Source: Dyella mobilis (lineage in GTDB: Bacteria > Pseudomonadota > Gammaproteobacteria > Xanthomonadales > Rhodanobacteraceae). Taken from it: DNA of 64,000 nucleotides. This document shows, one piece after another, positions 8,303-15,289 of this stretch (position 1 is the first letter of the stretch; each line of letters begins with the position of its first letter). The stretch lies in assembly GCF_016904945.1 (NCBI RefSeq), contig NZ_JADIKF010000039.1:806001-870000 (forward strand). Direction: 5' to 3'. The notes below the pieces were generated by a model. It ran no database searches and had not been told where the DNA came from. It saw only the letters and a list, made by a program, of their open reading frames with translations. The position numbers were made by a program, and so were the translations under genes.

Positions 8303-9034
8303 ATGTCAGACCAATGGGATTTCTACCGTCTGCTAGTCGACGATATGCCGGCATCGATCTTCGTTGACCTTGGAATTGCCAGTGGGGCACCGTTAGTCCA
8401 GTTTCCGAATTTGGCATTTTTAAGCGTTCGCATGCAACAGCCGAGACCGGATGGGTTGTCCAGTCAGGACGAATATGAGGCGCTAATCGCGCTCGAAGAC
8501 GGCGTTTCCGAGTCCATCGGGCACAGCGGACGGTCGATCTATGTCGGGCGGAATACGTGTGGCGGACACCGCGACTTCTACTTCTATACAGACGACAGCA
8601 CCATTGAGGCGGTTCTTCGGAACGCCATGGCCAAATGGCCTGATTATGAATTTGAAACCGGCACTCGCGCTGACGCGGACTGGTCCGTCTACTGGAACTT
8701 TCTTTATCCGTCTGCAGAGGATTTTCAGCGGATTAGCAACCGTAATTTGATAGATAAGTTACGAGAACACGGTGATCAAATTGAAGCGCCAAGGAAAATC
8801 GATCACTTTGCTATCTTTAAAACGCAAAGTGGAAGCGATGGTTTTGTTTCATATCTTCGCTCGAATGGCTACAACATATCGCACACGACTGGTGCATCTG
8901 GCGAACAATTTGACGTTGCATTTGACAGGGTCGACCAACCATCGCGAATGGACGAGGTCACGATTGAGTTGCATGGAGCCGCGCTGGGGCACAATGGCGA
9001 ATACGATGGATGGGGTTGTTCCATCGTGAAGTAA
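8303..9034 (+). CDS. DUF695 - RraB domain fusion protein
   Basis: Start ATG 8303 (MSDQWDFYRLLVDDMPASIF) is preferred to an upstream in-frame start because AGGGAA sits just before it. The first ~130 residues match the DUF695 pattern (DDMPASIFVDLG, FYFYTDD). From about residue 145, NLIDKLREHGDQIEAPRKIDHFAIF followed by FVSYLRSNGYNISH matches RraB, the regulator-of-RNase-E-activity fold. The fusion is known from databases as a recurrent architecture, but its function is not established. Length is 243 residues. A stand-alone gene; a repeat copy follows it. Confidence 0.7.
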   Translation: MSDQWDFYRLLVDDMPASIFVDLGIASGAPLVQFPNLAFLSVRMQQPRPDGLSSQDEYEALIALEDGVSESIGHSGRSIYVGRNTCGGHRDFYFYTDDSTIEAVLRNAMAKWPDYEFETGTRADADWSVYWNFLYPSAEDFQRISNRNLIDKLREHGDQIEAPRKIDHFAIFKTQSGSDGFVSYLRSNGYNISHTTGASGEQFDVAFDRVDQPSRMDEVTIELHGAALGHNGEYDGWGCSIVK

Positions 9035-9055
9035 GAGTCTATTGTGTGGGAGGCC

Positions 9056-9068
9056 CGTTTTCGACTCA
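9056..9068 (+). repeat. Dispersed TTTCGACYC motif, copy 5
   Basis: CGTTTTCGACTCA lies 22 bases after the stop of the DUF695-RraB gene and before the Coq7-like start. It overlaps the region that an upstream TTG start for the next gene would translate, which argues against that start. Confidence 0.45.
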
Positions 9069-9104
9069 AGTACAGACCTCACAGGCCCGAGGAAGCGCAT
9101 TGGA

Positions 9105-9629
9105 GTGCGAGCACAGATGGATCTGGGAAGCCGAATCATGAAGGTGAACCACGCGGGCGAGTTTGGCGCGATTTCCATCTATACCGGCCAGATTTGGATG
9201 GCTCGATTGCGGGCACGCGACCTCGTTCCAGAACTTACGGAATTCAGGTCGCATGAACGTCGTCACCGGGCCATTTTTGCCGCTGAACTTGAGCGTCGGG
9301 GGCGGCCACGGTGCAAAAGCTATGCGCTCTGCGGCGCTGGTGGATTCTTGCTCGGCTTAATTACGGGGCTACTGGGGCATTCAGCAATAGCCGCGACAAC
9401 GGTTGCGGTTGAAAGTGTGGTGCTAAGGCATTTGGAACAGCAATTGGAGCAACTTCGGGGTGTTGACGAAGCGGCGGTTTCCGCAATTTTCGTGATAGTT
9501 ACGGAGGAAAGGGAGCATCATGATCGATCCGCTGCACACGTTTCAAGCGAAAGCTTTTGGTGTCGAACATTGCGCCCGGTTGTAGCCTTGGCTACAGAGT
9601 CTGTAATTTGGCTTGGAATGAGGCTTTAG
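9105..9629 (+). CDS. Coq7-like demethoxyubiquinone hydroxylase family diiron protein
   Basis: Start GTG 9105 is chosen because GAGGAAG lies nine bases upstream and the preceding codons run through a dispersed repeat; the protein is then 174 residues. The diiron-ligand helices of the Coq7 family are visible: NHAGEFGAISIY (Glu), ExxxHExxHxxIF-like FRSHERRHRAIFAAEL, AVESVVLRHLEQQL (Glu) and EEREHHD (Glu, His). Family members hydroxylate demethoxyubiquinone at C6 in ubiquinone synthesis, at the inner membrane. Placement in an accessory region among orphan genes, and SESFWCRTLRPVVALATESVIWLGMRL as tail, suggest a possible extra copy rather than the housekeeping gene. Confidence 0.75.
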   Translation: MRAQMDLGSRIMKVNHAGEFGAISIYTGQIWMARLRARDLVPELTEFRSHERRHRAIFAAELERRGRPRCKSYALCGAGGFLLGLITGLLGHSAIAATTVAVESVVLRHLEQQLEQLRGVDEAAVSAIFVIVTEEREHHDRSAAHVSSESFWCRTLRPVVALATESVIWLGMRL

Positions 9630-9843
9630 ATTTCCTCCAACTGCTTGGATCTCTGGTGATGGTGCACTTTCCTTGATCAGTTGAAACCTCCTTGGCTTCA
9701 CAATCTTGGCCGGAGCGGGAAGCCTCGTTAATTAGCCTTCATGGTCAACCGTCATCAGTTCGGATGTTTGCCAATAGCGATCGCGTGAGGGCGGCAAAAA
9801 GCGCGCGCATCCCTGTATCGGATCATTTTGCGGAAGGGCTGAG

Positions 9844-10227
9844 TTAAGCAGCCGCGCGCTTCCGTGATGAAGTAGCAGCGGATTTGCCGCTTTTTTTCTT
9901 TGCCACACTTTTTCGGGTCGCTTTCCTGGGCTTTGGCTTGGTGCTCTCAACGACCAGCCGAAGATTTACGCCAAGCGCAGTAACCACTTTTGCAATGGTA
10001 AAGAATCCCGGTTTTGCACCAGGCTTGAGCGCTTTGTAAAGGCTCTCTCTACCCAGGCCACTGTTCTTGGCAACCTGAGACATGCCGCGCGCACGCGCAA
10101 CGTCCGACAACGCGGACAGAAAGAGATCATCATCGCCCGTCGCGATGACTTCGTTCACATAGGCTGCAATGGCTTCGTCACTGTCGAGATATTCGGCAGC
10201 GTCGAACGCCGAGAATTTTGTAGGCAT
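9844..10227 (-). CDS. HigA-like antitoxin with lysine/arginine-rich tail
   Basis: Start is at 10227 (MPTKFSAFDAAEYL), preceded by TAGGAGC. The 127-residue protein carries a Cro/C1-type helix-turn-helix at about 55-85 (MSQVAKNSGLGRESLYKALK) and matches the putative addiction module antidote family. It should neutralise the upstream HigB-like toxin and repress the operon. The last 30 residues are almost all Lys, Arg, Ala and Ser (ending KKKSGKSAATSSRKRAAA), like a histone H1 tail; this is unusual for the family. It lies 56 bases downstream of the toxin. Confidence 0.8.
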   Translation of the reverse strand: MPTKFSAFDAAEYLDSDEAIAAYVNEVIATGDDDLFLSALSDVARARGMSQVAKNSGLGRESLYKALKPGAKPGFFTIAKVVTALGVNLRLVVESTKPKPRKATRKSVAKKKSGKSAATSSRKRAAA

Positions 10228-10283
10228 GGCCCAGCTCCTATTTAATCGTGAGAGGACTTGATTTGTGCCGTCATGAGCGGTGG

Positions 10284-10580
10284 TCAGGCATTTACATTCG
10301 CCGCGAAAATCTTCTTTGCTTTCTGAATGTCTTTGCCTTGGCTCGATTTGTCGCCACCGCACAACAACAGATAGACCGTATTGCCCTTCCTTGCCGTGTA
10401 GACCCGGTAACCAGGTCCATAGTCGATGCGCAGTTCCGTAATGCCATCGAAATGCTTTGCATCTCCTAGGTTGCCCTCGGCAAGACGCTTGATGCGCACG
10501 ATAACCTTAGCCTTTGCGGTCTGATCCCGTAGACCTTTGAGCCAAGCCGCGAATTCGTCCGATTGCTGGATCGCGTACAT
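10284..10580 (-). CDS. HigB-like toxin, RelE/ParE superfamily
   Basis: Start at 10580 (MYAIQQSDEFAAWLKGL) gives 98 residues, the usual size. The motifs RIKRLAEGNLGDAKHFDGITE and YRVYTARKGNTVYLLLCGGDKSSQ are typical of the HigB/Gp49-like toxin subfamily; related proteins cleave mRNA at the ribosome. It is the first gene of the operon (toxin first, antitoxin second), as in higBA loci. The start codon lies where transcription is predicted to begin, so the message is probably leaderless. A longer frame would run back through the promoter and is rejected. Confidence 0.8.
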   Translation of the reverse strand: MYAIQQSDEFAAWLKGLRDQTAKAKVIVRIKRLAEGNLGDAKHFDGITELRIDYGPGYRVYTARKGNTVYLLLCGGDKSSQGKDIQKAKKIFAANVNA

Positions 10581-10587
10581 GCGGAAA

Positions 10588-10616
10588 AATGTATCCATAT
10601 GGATACATGGTGTCAA
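10588..10616 (-). promoter_or_regulatory. higBA promoter with operator palindrome in the spacer
   Basis: On the minus strand, TTGACA (10611-10616) is a perfect -35, followed by a 17-base spacer and TACATT (10588-10593) as -10. The perfect 20-bp palindrome ATGTATCCATATGGATACAT (10589-10608) covers most of the spacer and the -10, so antitoxin binding would block RNA polymerase. Predicted start is at about 10580-10581, the A of the toxin ATG. Confidence 0.75.
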
Positions 10617-10780
10617 TGTGACGACGGCCAGCCTTCTATTTCGGCCAAGCGGTGATGTTGCTCCGCTGAGATGGAATTACGACGGTGGTGGGCACTTCGT
10701 GCAGAAGTGATCAAAATTGCCGATGAGTGCCATCAGCTTACCGCGAGCTCACGAGGTTACTTGCGGGATTTCAGACACAA

Positions 10781-10806
10781 AAAAGCCCGCACTACTGCGG
10801 GCTTTT
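10781..10806 (-). terminator. Rho-independent terminator after tRNA-Leu
   Basis: AAAAGCCCGCA and TGCGGGCTTTT form an 11-bp stem with loop CTAC. It lies 39 bases past the 3' end of tRNA-Leu on its strand. The A/T runs on both sides allow termination in both directions. Confidence 0.85.
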
Positions 10807-10844
10807 CGGCTTACTGAGTTTCGTTGCTGCTTGAAACTCGTCAC

Positions 10845-10930
10845 TGGTACCGGTGATAGGACTCGAACCTACACGACATCGCTGCCAGTGGATTTTGAGT
10901 CCACCGCGTCTACCATTCCGCCACACCGGC
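10845..10930 (-). tRNA. tRNA-Leu (anticodon CAA)
   Basis: The 86-base minus-strand tRNA includes an encoded CCA. The acceptor stem GCCGGTG pairs with CACCGGT (one G-U). The anticodon arm GTGGA-CTCAAAA-TCCAC gives CAA, reading UUG. The D-arm has GGCGGAATGGTAGACGC, there is a long variable arm as in class II tRNAs, and the T-arm has GGTTCGAGTCC. Confidence 0.95.
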
Positions 10931-10958
10931 ACGTGAGCGAACGCCTATTATGCAGGTT

Positions 10959-11540
10959 TCAGTGGACCGGGTCGAGACTCAGTTGACGGTCGGAGCGCTC
11001 GTAGCCGTGGTCCTGGCCCTTGGGCTGGAAAACGGCACAGTGGGTCATGTTGCCGGAGTAGATGTGGAGGCTCACGGCCACGGCGTCATCGCTGGCGTTG
11101 CGGATGGTGTGGTACTCGTGAGGGGGGATCAGACTGCCGGCGGAGCCGGGGCCGGCCTGGATCGAGCCGACCGGCTGGAACTGGCACAGGCCGTCCTCGT
11201 CGGGCAGGCGCTCGTACTGCACCACTTCCAGGGCGCCGCTCCACACGCCTTCCACGCACCACATGCCGCAATGGTCGTGGATGGGGGTGCCTTGGCCGGG
11301 GCCCCAGGTCATGGCCACCACGCAGTAGCCGAGGTCGTCGCTGTGGTACAGCTCGCGGCGGGCGTAGCGGTTCTCGGCGGTCTCGAAGACGCAGGCGGGC
11401 AGCACGATTTCCTGGTTGCGGATCAGCTTGCACAGGCTGTTGCGCAGGCTGTCGGTGATCGCAGGCGTGGAGCCCTTGGCGACGGCTTCGTCGATGGCGT
11501 GGATGAGCTTCTGACAGCCGGGGAATTCCGTGGTGAGCAT
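10959..11540 (-). CDS. Cysteine dioxygenase (cupin)
   Basis: This 193-residue member of the cysteine dioxygenase family oxidises L-cysteine (or a similar thiol) to the sulfinate with non-haem iron. The iron-binding histidines are visible: H88 and H90 in GTPIHDH and H144 in HEYHTIRN. Cys95 (HDHCGMWC) sits five residues after the second histidine, as does the cysteine of the Cys-Tyr crosslink in the mammalian enzyme; a candidate Tyr is in LHIYSGNM. It is monocistronic, 28 bases from the tRNA-Leu gene on the same strand. Substrate (cysteine or 3-mercaptopropionate) cannot be fixed from sequence alone. Confidence 0.85.
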   Translation of the reverse strand: MLTTEFPGCQKLIHAIDEAVAKGSTPAITDSLRNSLCKLIRNQEIVLPACVFETAENRYARRELYHSDDLGYCVVAMTWGPGQGTPIHDHCGMWCVEGVWSGALEVVQYERLPDEDGLCQFQPVGSIQAGPGSAGSLIPPHEYHTIRNASDDAVAVSLHIYSGNMTHCAVFQPKGQDHGYERSDRQLSLDPVH

Positions 11541-11671
11541 GGCGATCTCGGGTAAATCTGGGGGCCGCAGACAACCCCGAATGACAGAACGAACCGGCTG
11601 AAGCCTCGGCGAGGCATCTCTGCTAGCCTTCCTTATCGATCAATGCCTGATCAAGCCCAACGGGGGGATCC

Positions 11672-11989
11672 ATGGGTACGATGGTGATTGTAGCTTACCG
11701 TCCGAAGCCGGGGTGTGCGGGGGCGCTGGAGGCGCTGGTTCGCGAGCACGTGCCATGCCTGCGCACACTGGGCCTGGTGACCGAGCGGCCGGCCCAGGCC
11801 ATGCGGGCCAAGGATGGGACGATCGTGGAGGTGTTCGAGTGGGAACACGGGGCGATCGAGGCGGCCCACAACAGCTCGCGCGTGGCGGACTTGTGGGAGC
11901 GCTTCGCCAATACCTGCGAATACGTGCCGCTGGGCGAGTTGCCCGAGGCGGAGGCGATGTTCGCGGAGTTCGAGCCGATGCCGCTTTGA
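11672..11989 (+). CDS. Small hypothetical protein, dimeric alpha/beta-barrel-like
   Basis: This 105-residue cytoplasmic protein starts with a strand (MVIVAYRPKPG) followed by a helix (ALEALVREHVPCLRTLGL) and strands containing GTIVEVFEWEHG. The layout resembles ABM/YciI-like ferredoxin folds, where small proteins act as dimers. No active-site residues can be assigned. It is divergent from the cysteine dioxygenase and converges on metX across a hairpin. Confidence 0.6.
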   Translation: MGTMVIVAYRPKPGCAGALEALVREHVPCLRTLGLVTERPAQAMRAKDGTIVEVFEWEHGAIEAAHNSSRVADLWERFANTCEYVPLGELPEAEAMFAEFEPMPL

Positions 11990-11999
11990 CCTCATCGCT

Positions 12000-12025
12000 G
12001 CCATTCCCGAGAAAGCGGGAATGGC
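12000..12025. repeat. Hairpin between convergent genes
   Basis: GCCATTCCCG and CGGGAATGGC form a perfect 10-bp stem around AGAAAG. No T-run follows on either strand. It sits between the stops of the small + strand gene and metX and could be a Rho-assisted terminator or a REP-like element. Confidence 0.6.
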
Positions 12026-12039
12026 ACGGGTGCGGTTGG

Positions 12040-13140
12040 CTACAGGCGTGAAAGAAACCCGCCGATGGCACGGCTGTAGTTGTCGATATCGACCAGGAAC
12101 GCATCGTGGCCCTGCGGTGAATCCAGTGCCACGAATTCCACCTTTGCGCCGGCCGCTTCCAGGCCTTCGGCAATCTGTTCCTGCTGCTCCAGCGGAAACA
12201 GGATGTCGGTGCTGACGCCGATCACCAGGGCCTGCTCGATGTGGATGTGCTTGAGGCCTTCCTGCACGTGGCCGTTGCCGTATTCGCTGATGTCGAACCA
12301 GTCGCTGGCGCGCGAGAGGTAGAGATAACTGTTGGGATCGAAGGTGCGCACGAAGCGTTGCGCATGGCCTTCCAGGTAGGACTCCACCTGGAATTCGAAG
12401 CCGAAGGGTTGGTCTTCGCGCTGTTCCGGATCCAGGCGGATGCGTGCGAAGCGGCCGTTCCACTCCATCGCCGAGCGGTAGGTGATCACGCCGAGCTTGC
12501 GCGCAATGCTCATGCCGATATCGGGATATTGCGCGGCGTCGTATTGGCCGTCGTTCCAATGCGGATCGAGCCGGATCGCCTCGCGCTGCAGCGAGCGGAT
12601 GGCGATGGCAAACGGCTGCGCCTGCGGGGCGGTGTCGACGCTGATGTGCGTGCGCACGCTGCCGGGGTGCAGCAGCATGTAGGCCAGCGCGCTCATGCCG
12701 CCCATGGAGCAGCCGATCAGGCAGGCGAGTGTGTCGATGCCCAGGCTGGCGACCATGGCGTGAGCCGCATGGGCCACGTCTTCCAGCGACAGGTCGGGAA
12801 AGCTCAGCCGGTAAGGCTCGCCGGTGGCGGGGTTGATCGATGCCGGGCAGGTGGAGCCTTTGTCGCTGCCCAGCGAGTTCACGCAGATGACAAACCAGCG
12901 CGAGCTGTCGATCGCCTTGCCGGGGCCGAGCATGCCTTCCCACCAGCCGGGGGTGGGGTCGGTATCGTTCGAAGCCGCATGCGCACTCGGCGAAAGGCCG
13001 GTGAGAATCAGCACGGCGTTGTCGCGCGCTTCGTTCAAGCGGCCCCAGGTTTCGTAGGCCACGTGCGCGCCATGCAGTGCGCCGCCGCGTTTCATCGCGA
13101 ACGGCGAGGGCAGTTGGAAATATTGGCGTGCGTCGCTCAT
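12040..13140 (-). CDS. metX: MetX-family homoserine/serine O-succinyltransferase
   Basis: This 366-residue alpha/beta hydrolase has the catalytic triad visible: Ser145 in GCSMGG (143-148), Asp312 in STDILFP and His345 in SPQGHDAF. It transfers an acyl group to the hydroxyl of homoserine (methionine synthesis) or serine (cysteine synthesis). Xanthomonadales relatives with the same GLSPSAHAAS and GWWEGMLGPGKAID blocks have been assigned serine O-succinyltransferase activity, so the metX name is by family, not proven substrate. AAGGAC precedes the ATG. It follows the ccm operon terminator by about 14 bases and needs its own promoter or readthrough. Confidence 0.8.
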   Translation of the reverse strand: MSDARQYFQLPSPFAMKRGGALHGAHVAYETWGRLNEARDNAVLILTGLSPSAHAASNDTDPTPGWWEGMLGPGKAIDSSRWFVICVNSLGSDKGSTCPASINPATGEPYRLSFPDLSLEDVAHAAHAMVASLGIDTLACLIGCSMGGMSALAYMLLHPGSVRTHISVDTAPQAQPFAIAIRSLQREAIRLDPHWNDGQYDAAQYPDIGMSIARKLGVITYRSAMEWNGRFARIRLDPEQREDQPFGFEFQVESYLEGHAQRFVRTFDPNSYLYLSRASDWFDISEYGNGHVQEGLKHIHIEQALVIGVSTDILFPLEQQEQIAEGLEAAGAKVEFVALDSPQGHDAFLVDIDNYSRAIGGFLSRL

Positions 13141-13153
13141 GACCTGTCCTTAG

Positions 13154-13188
13154 AAAAATGGCAGCTCCCTGCAATCAGGGAGTCTGCC
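13154..13188 (-). terminator. Terminator of the ccm operon
   Basis: On the minus strand, GGCAG-A-CTCCCTG pairs with CAGGGAG-CTGCC around ATTG (a 12-bp stem with one bulged A), followed by ATTTTT. It lies just after the ccmI stop and before metX. Confidence 0.8.
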
Positions 13189-13191
13189 CGA

Positions 13192-14250
13192 TCAATCGTG
13201 TACTTTATCAATCACGATGTTGATCGGTGTTTTGCTGTCTGTCGCCACGACACCGGCATTGCCTTCCAGGTCGCCGGCCTGGGCCATGGCTTCCCCGTTG
13301 CGGCTGATGCGTGCGCCCACGAATACGCGCGGTACCGACGAAAGCTTCATCGAGGGCAGCATGCTCATCGCATCGCTCAGCGTCACCTTCGTTGGCAACT
13401 GCTTGGCGTCGAGCCGTGCCACGGCCAGCGGCATCGGCGGGCCGTTTTCGGCGCGAGCATAGACGAACAAAGTCTCGCCTGTCGCGAGCTTGGTTTTCAG
13501 TGCGGGCGCCAGCGCAACGTTGATTTGCAGGGCTACGCCGTTCGCACTGGCTGGCGCCGCCGCCGTGCTCGAAGCGGGTGCCGGCGCGCCGCTGGCGCGT
13601 GCATCCGCCAGGGCAATCTGCTTGGCGACGGCCTGAGCCACGCTGGAACCGGGCTGCAGCTGCGGTTGCAGCACGCGCCAGGTGGCGGCCGCATCGGCAT
13701 ATTGGCCTTGCTGGTAATCGCTGATGCCGAGCAGCCACAGCGCGCGCTGGTTGTCGGGTTCCAGTTTGACCGCCTGTTGCAGCAGGCTGCGGGCGCGGCC
13801 CTGGATCAGGTGATCCGGGCGTGTGGAAGCATCCGTTTCGGCCCAGCCCACCATCGCGACAGTGTCGTTCGGGGTGAGCTTGAGCACGTGGTCGAACGCG
13901 TCGCGGGCCTGTTCCGGCTGCTGCATTTCCTCGGTGGCCTGCGCCAGCAGCTTCCAACCGCGTGCGTCGTCGGGTTGGCTCGCCAGGTGTGCGCGCAGTT
14001 GATCCAGGGCCTGGTTGATGTCCATGGCCGTCTGCGTCTGGGTGGCTACGCCGCTAAGCGTGGAGGGCGTGCCGATCTTGAGGTAGAGCAGCGCCGAACC
14101 CACCGGCACGACCAGTGCGATAACCAGCATCAGCACGAATACGCTGCGCGGCCTGCCGGTGCGGCGGCCATGCCGCAGCAAGGGAAGCAGCAGTAAAGCC
14201 AGCGCCACAGCGATCATCACTGCGGCGGCTATGTAGAAAACCGATTTCAC
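13192..14250 (-). CDS. ccmI: Cytochrome c maturation protein CcmI (TPR)
   Basis: GTG 14250 is chosen because it overlaps the TGA of ccmH by four bases (GTGA) and opens with the expected membrane segment (SVFYIAAAVMIAVALALLLL). The protein is 352 residues: two N-terminal helices (about 3-20 and 35-55), TPR-like repeats at about 75-205 (QPDDARGWKLLAQATEEMQQ, LEPDNQRALWLLGISDYQQG), then an Ala/Pro-rich linker and a C-terminal periplasmic beta domain. CcmI holds apocytochrome c and passes it to CcmF/CcmH for haem ligation. Last gene of the ccm cluster, followed by a strong terminator. Confidence 0.85.
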   Translation of the reverse strand: MKSVFYIAAAVMIAVALALLLLPLLRHGRRTGRPRSVFVLMLVIALVVPVGSALLYLKIGTPSTLSGVATQTQTAMDINQALDQLRAHLASQPDDARGWKLLAQATEEMQQPEQARDAFDHVLKLTPNDTVAMVGWAETDASTRPDHLIQGRARSLLQQAVKLEPDNQRALWLLGISDYQQGQYADAAATWRVLQPQLQPGSSVAQAVAKQIALADARASGAPAPASSTAAAPASANGVALQINVALAPALKTKLATGETLFVYARAENGPPMPLAVARLDAKQLPTKVTLSDAMSMLPSMKLSSVPRVFVGARISRNGEAMAQAGDLEGNAGVVATDSKTPINIVIDKVHD

Positions 14251-14747
14251 CAATCTTCCCCATTGTCGGTCGGTGCGGAAGGCGTGCCGGCCTGGCTTCG
14301 CTTGCGGATGGTGTAGCCGACCACCAAACCGCCGGCGATCAGAATCAGCAAGGGGCCGAACCACAGCAGCCAGGTGTGCGCGTTGACCGGCGGGTCGTAG
14401 AGCACGAAGTCGGAATAGCGATCGACCAGGTATTGCTTGATCTGCGCATCGCTCTGGCCTTCCTGCATCAGCTCGAACACTTTGTGGCGCAGGTCGCGGG
14501 CGAAGTCGGCGTTGGAGTCGGCCAGGTTTTCATCTTGGCAGACCAGGCAACGCAGTTCGCTGGTGAGATGCTGGAAGCGCAATTCTTCGGCGTGATCGCG
14601 AAACGGCAGCGGATCGATCGCCTGCGCCGATGCCGTGCTGCTGACGATCAACAGCGCGAGCATCAGGGTGGCGAGGGCGGCGATCCAGGTAGTGCCGGTA
14701 CGGCAGGAAGAGACAGCGCTTCTTGGAAAGATCGCGTGCTGCAGCAT
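14247..14747 (-). CDS. ccmH: Cytochrome c maturation thiol-disulfide protein CcmH
   Basis: This 166-residue protein has a signal/anchor helix at about 20-42, the redox motif LRCLVC (Cys67, Cys70) followed by QDENLADSNADFARDLR, and a C-terminal helix (WLLWFGPLLILIAGGLVVGY). It reduces the CxxCH of apocytochromes in the periplasm. The ATG shares one base with the ccmG stop (TGATG), so translation is probably coupled. The same frame stays open far upstream, inside ccmG, but that part is a shadow. Confidence 0.9.
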   Translation of the reverse strand: MLQHAIFPRSAVSSCRTGTTWIAALATLMLALLIVSSTASAQAIDPLPFRDHAEELRFQHLTSELRCLVCQDENLADSNADFARDLRHKVFELMQEGQSDAQIKQYLVDRYSDFVLYDPPVNAHTWLLWFGPLLILIAGGLVVGYTIRKRSQAGTPSAPTDNGEDW

Positions 14748-15289
14748 CACGGCGCTTCCTTTTGCAGCGCCGCGATCGCCGGCTTGAGCTGCTGCGCAAT
14801 GACGTCCGGCGTCAGCGGGCCGATGCGCTTGTAGCGGATCACGCCTTTGCCATCGATCAGGAAGGTTTCCGGTGCGCCGTAGACGCCGAAATCGATCGCC
14901 GTGTGGCCGGAGGGATCGGCGATCACCACGTCGTAGGGATTGCCGTGCTGGGCCAGCCAGGCTTTGGCGTCGGCGGCGTCGTCCTTGTAGTCGTAGCCGA
15001 TCACCGGGATGCCCAGGGTTTTCGACTCGGCCATCAGCACCGGATGTTCTTCGCCGCAGGCAAAGCACCAGCTGGCGAAAACATTTACCAGATAAGGTTT
15101 GCCGAGCATGGATTCCTTGCTCACCATCTGCGAGGGAACATCCAGCTTGGGCAGCGCGAACGATGGCGCCGGCTTGTTGATCAGCGGCGAGGGTACGGCG
15201 GTGGGATCGTGCGAGCTGTTCCACCAGATGCCGAAGCCGAGCAGGGCGGCCAGCAGCACAAAGCCGAAGAACGGCAGCAAGCGGCTCAT
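14747..15289 (-). CDS. ccmG: Thiol:disulfide interchange protein CcmG/DsbE
   Basis: This 180-residue membrane-anchored thioredoxin-like protein has an N-terminal helix at 5-23 and the active site WCFAC (Cys75, Cys78) in NVFASWCFACGEEHP. GAPETFLID carries the conserved cis-proline region. It supplies reductant from DsbD to CcmH/apocytochrome c. Its start overlaps the ccmF stop by four bases. Length and order fit the family. Confidence 0.92.
   Translation of the reverse strand: MSRLLPFFGFVLLAALLGFGIWWNSSHDPTAVPSPLINKPAPSFALPKLDVPSQMVSKESMLGKPYLVNVFASWCFACGEEHPVLMAESKTLGIPVIGYDYKDDAADAKAWLAQHGNPYDVVIADPSGHTAIDFGVYGAPETFLIDGKGVIRYKRIGPLTPDVIAQQLKPAIAALQKEAP

Noticed and set aside
12241..14196. 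A 651-codon open frame on the plus strand across metX and ccmI.
   Set aside because: It is an antisense shadow of the high-GC coding strand; it has no ribosome site or recognisable domain, and both genes under it are well supported.
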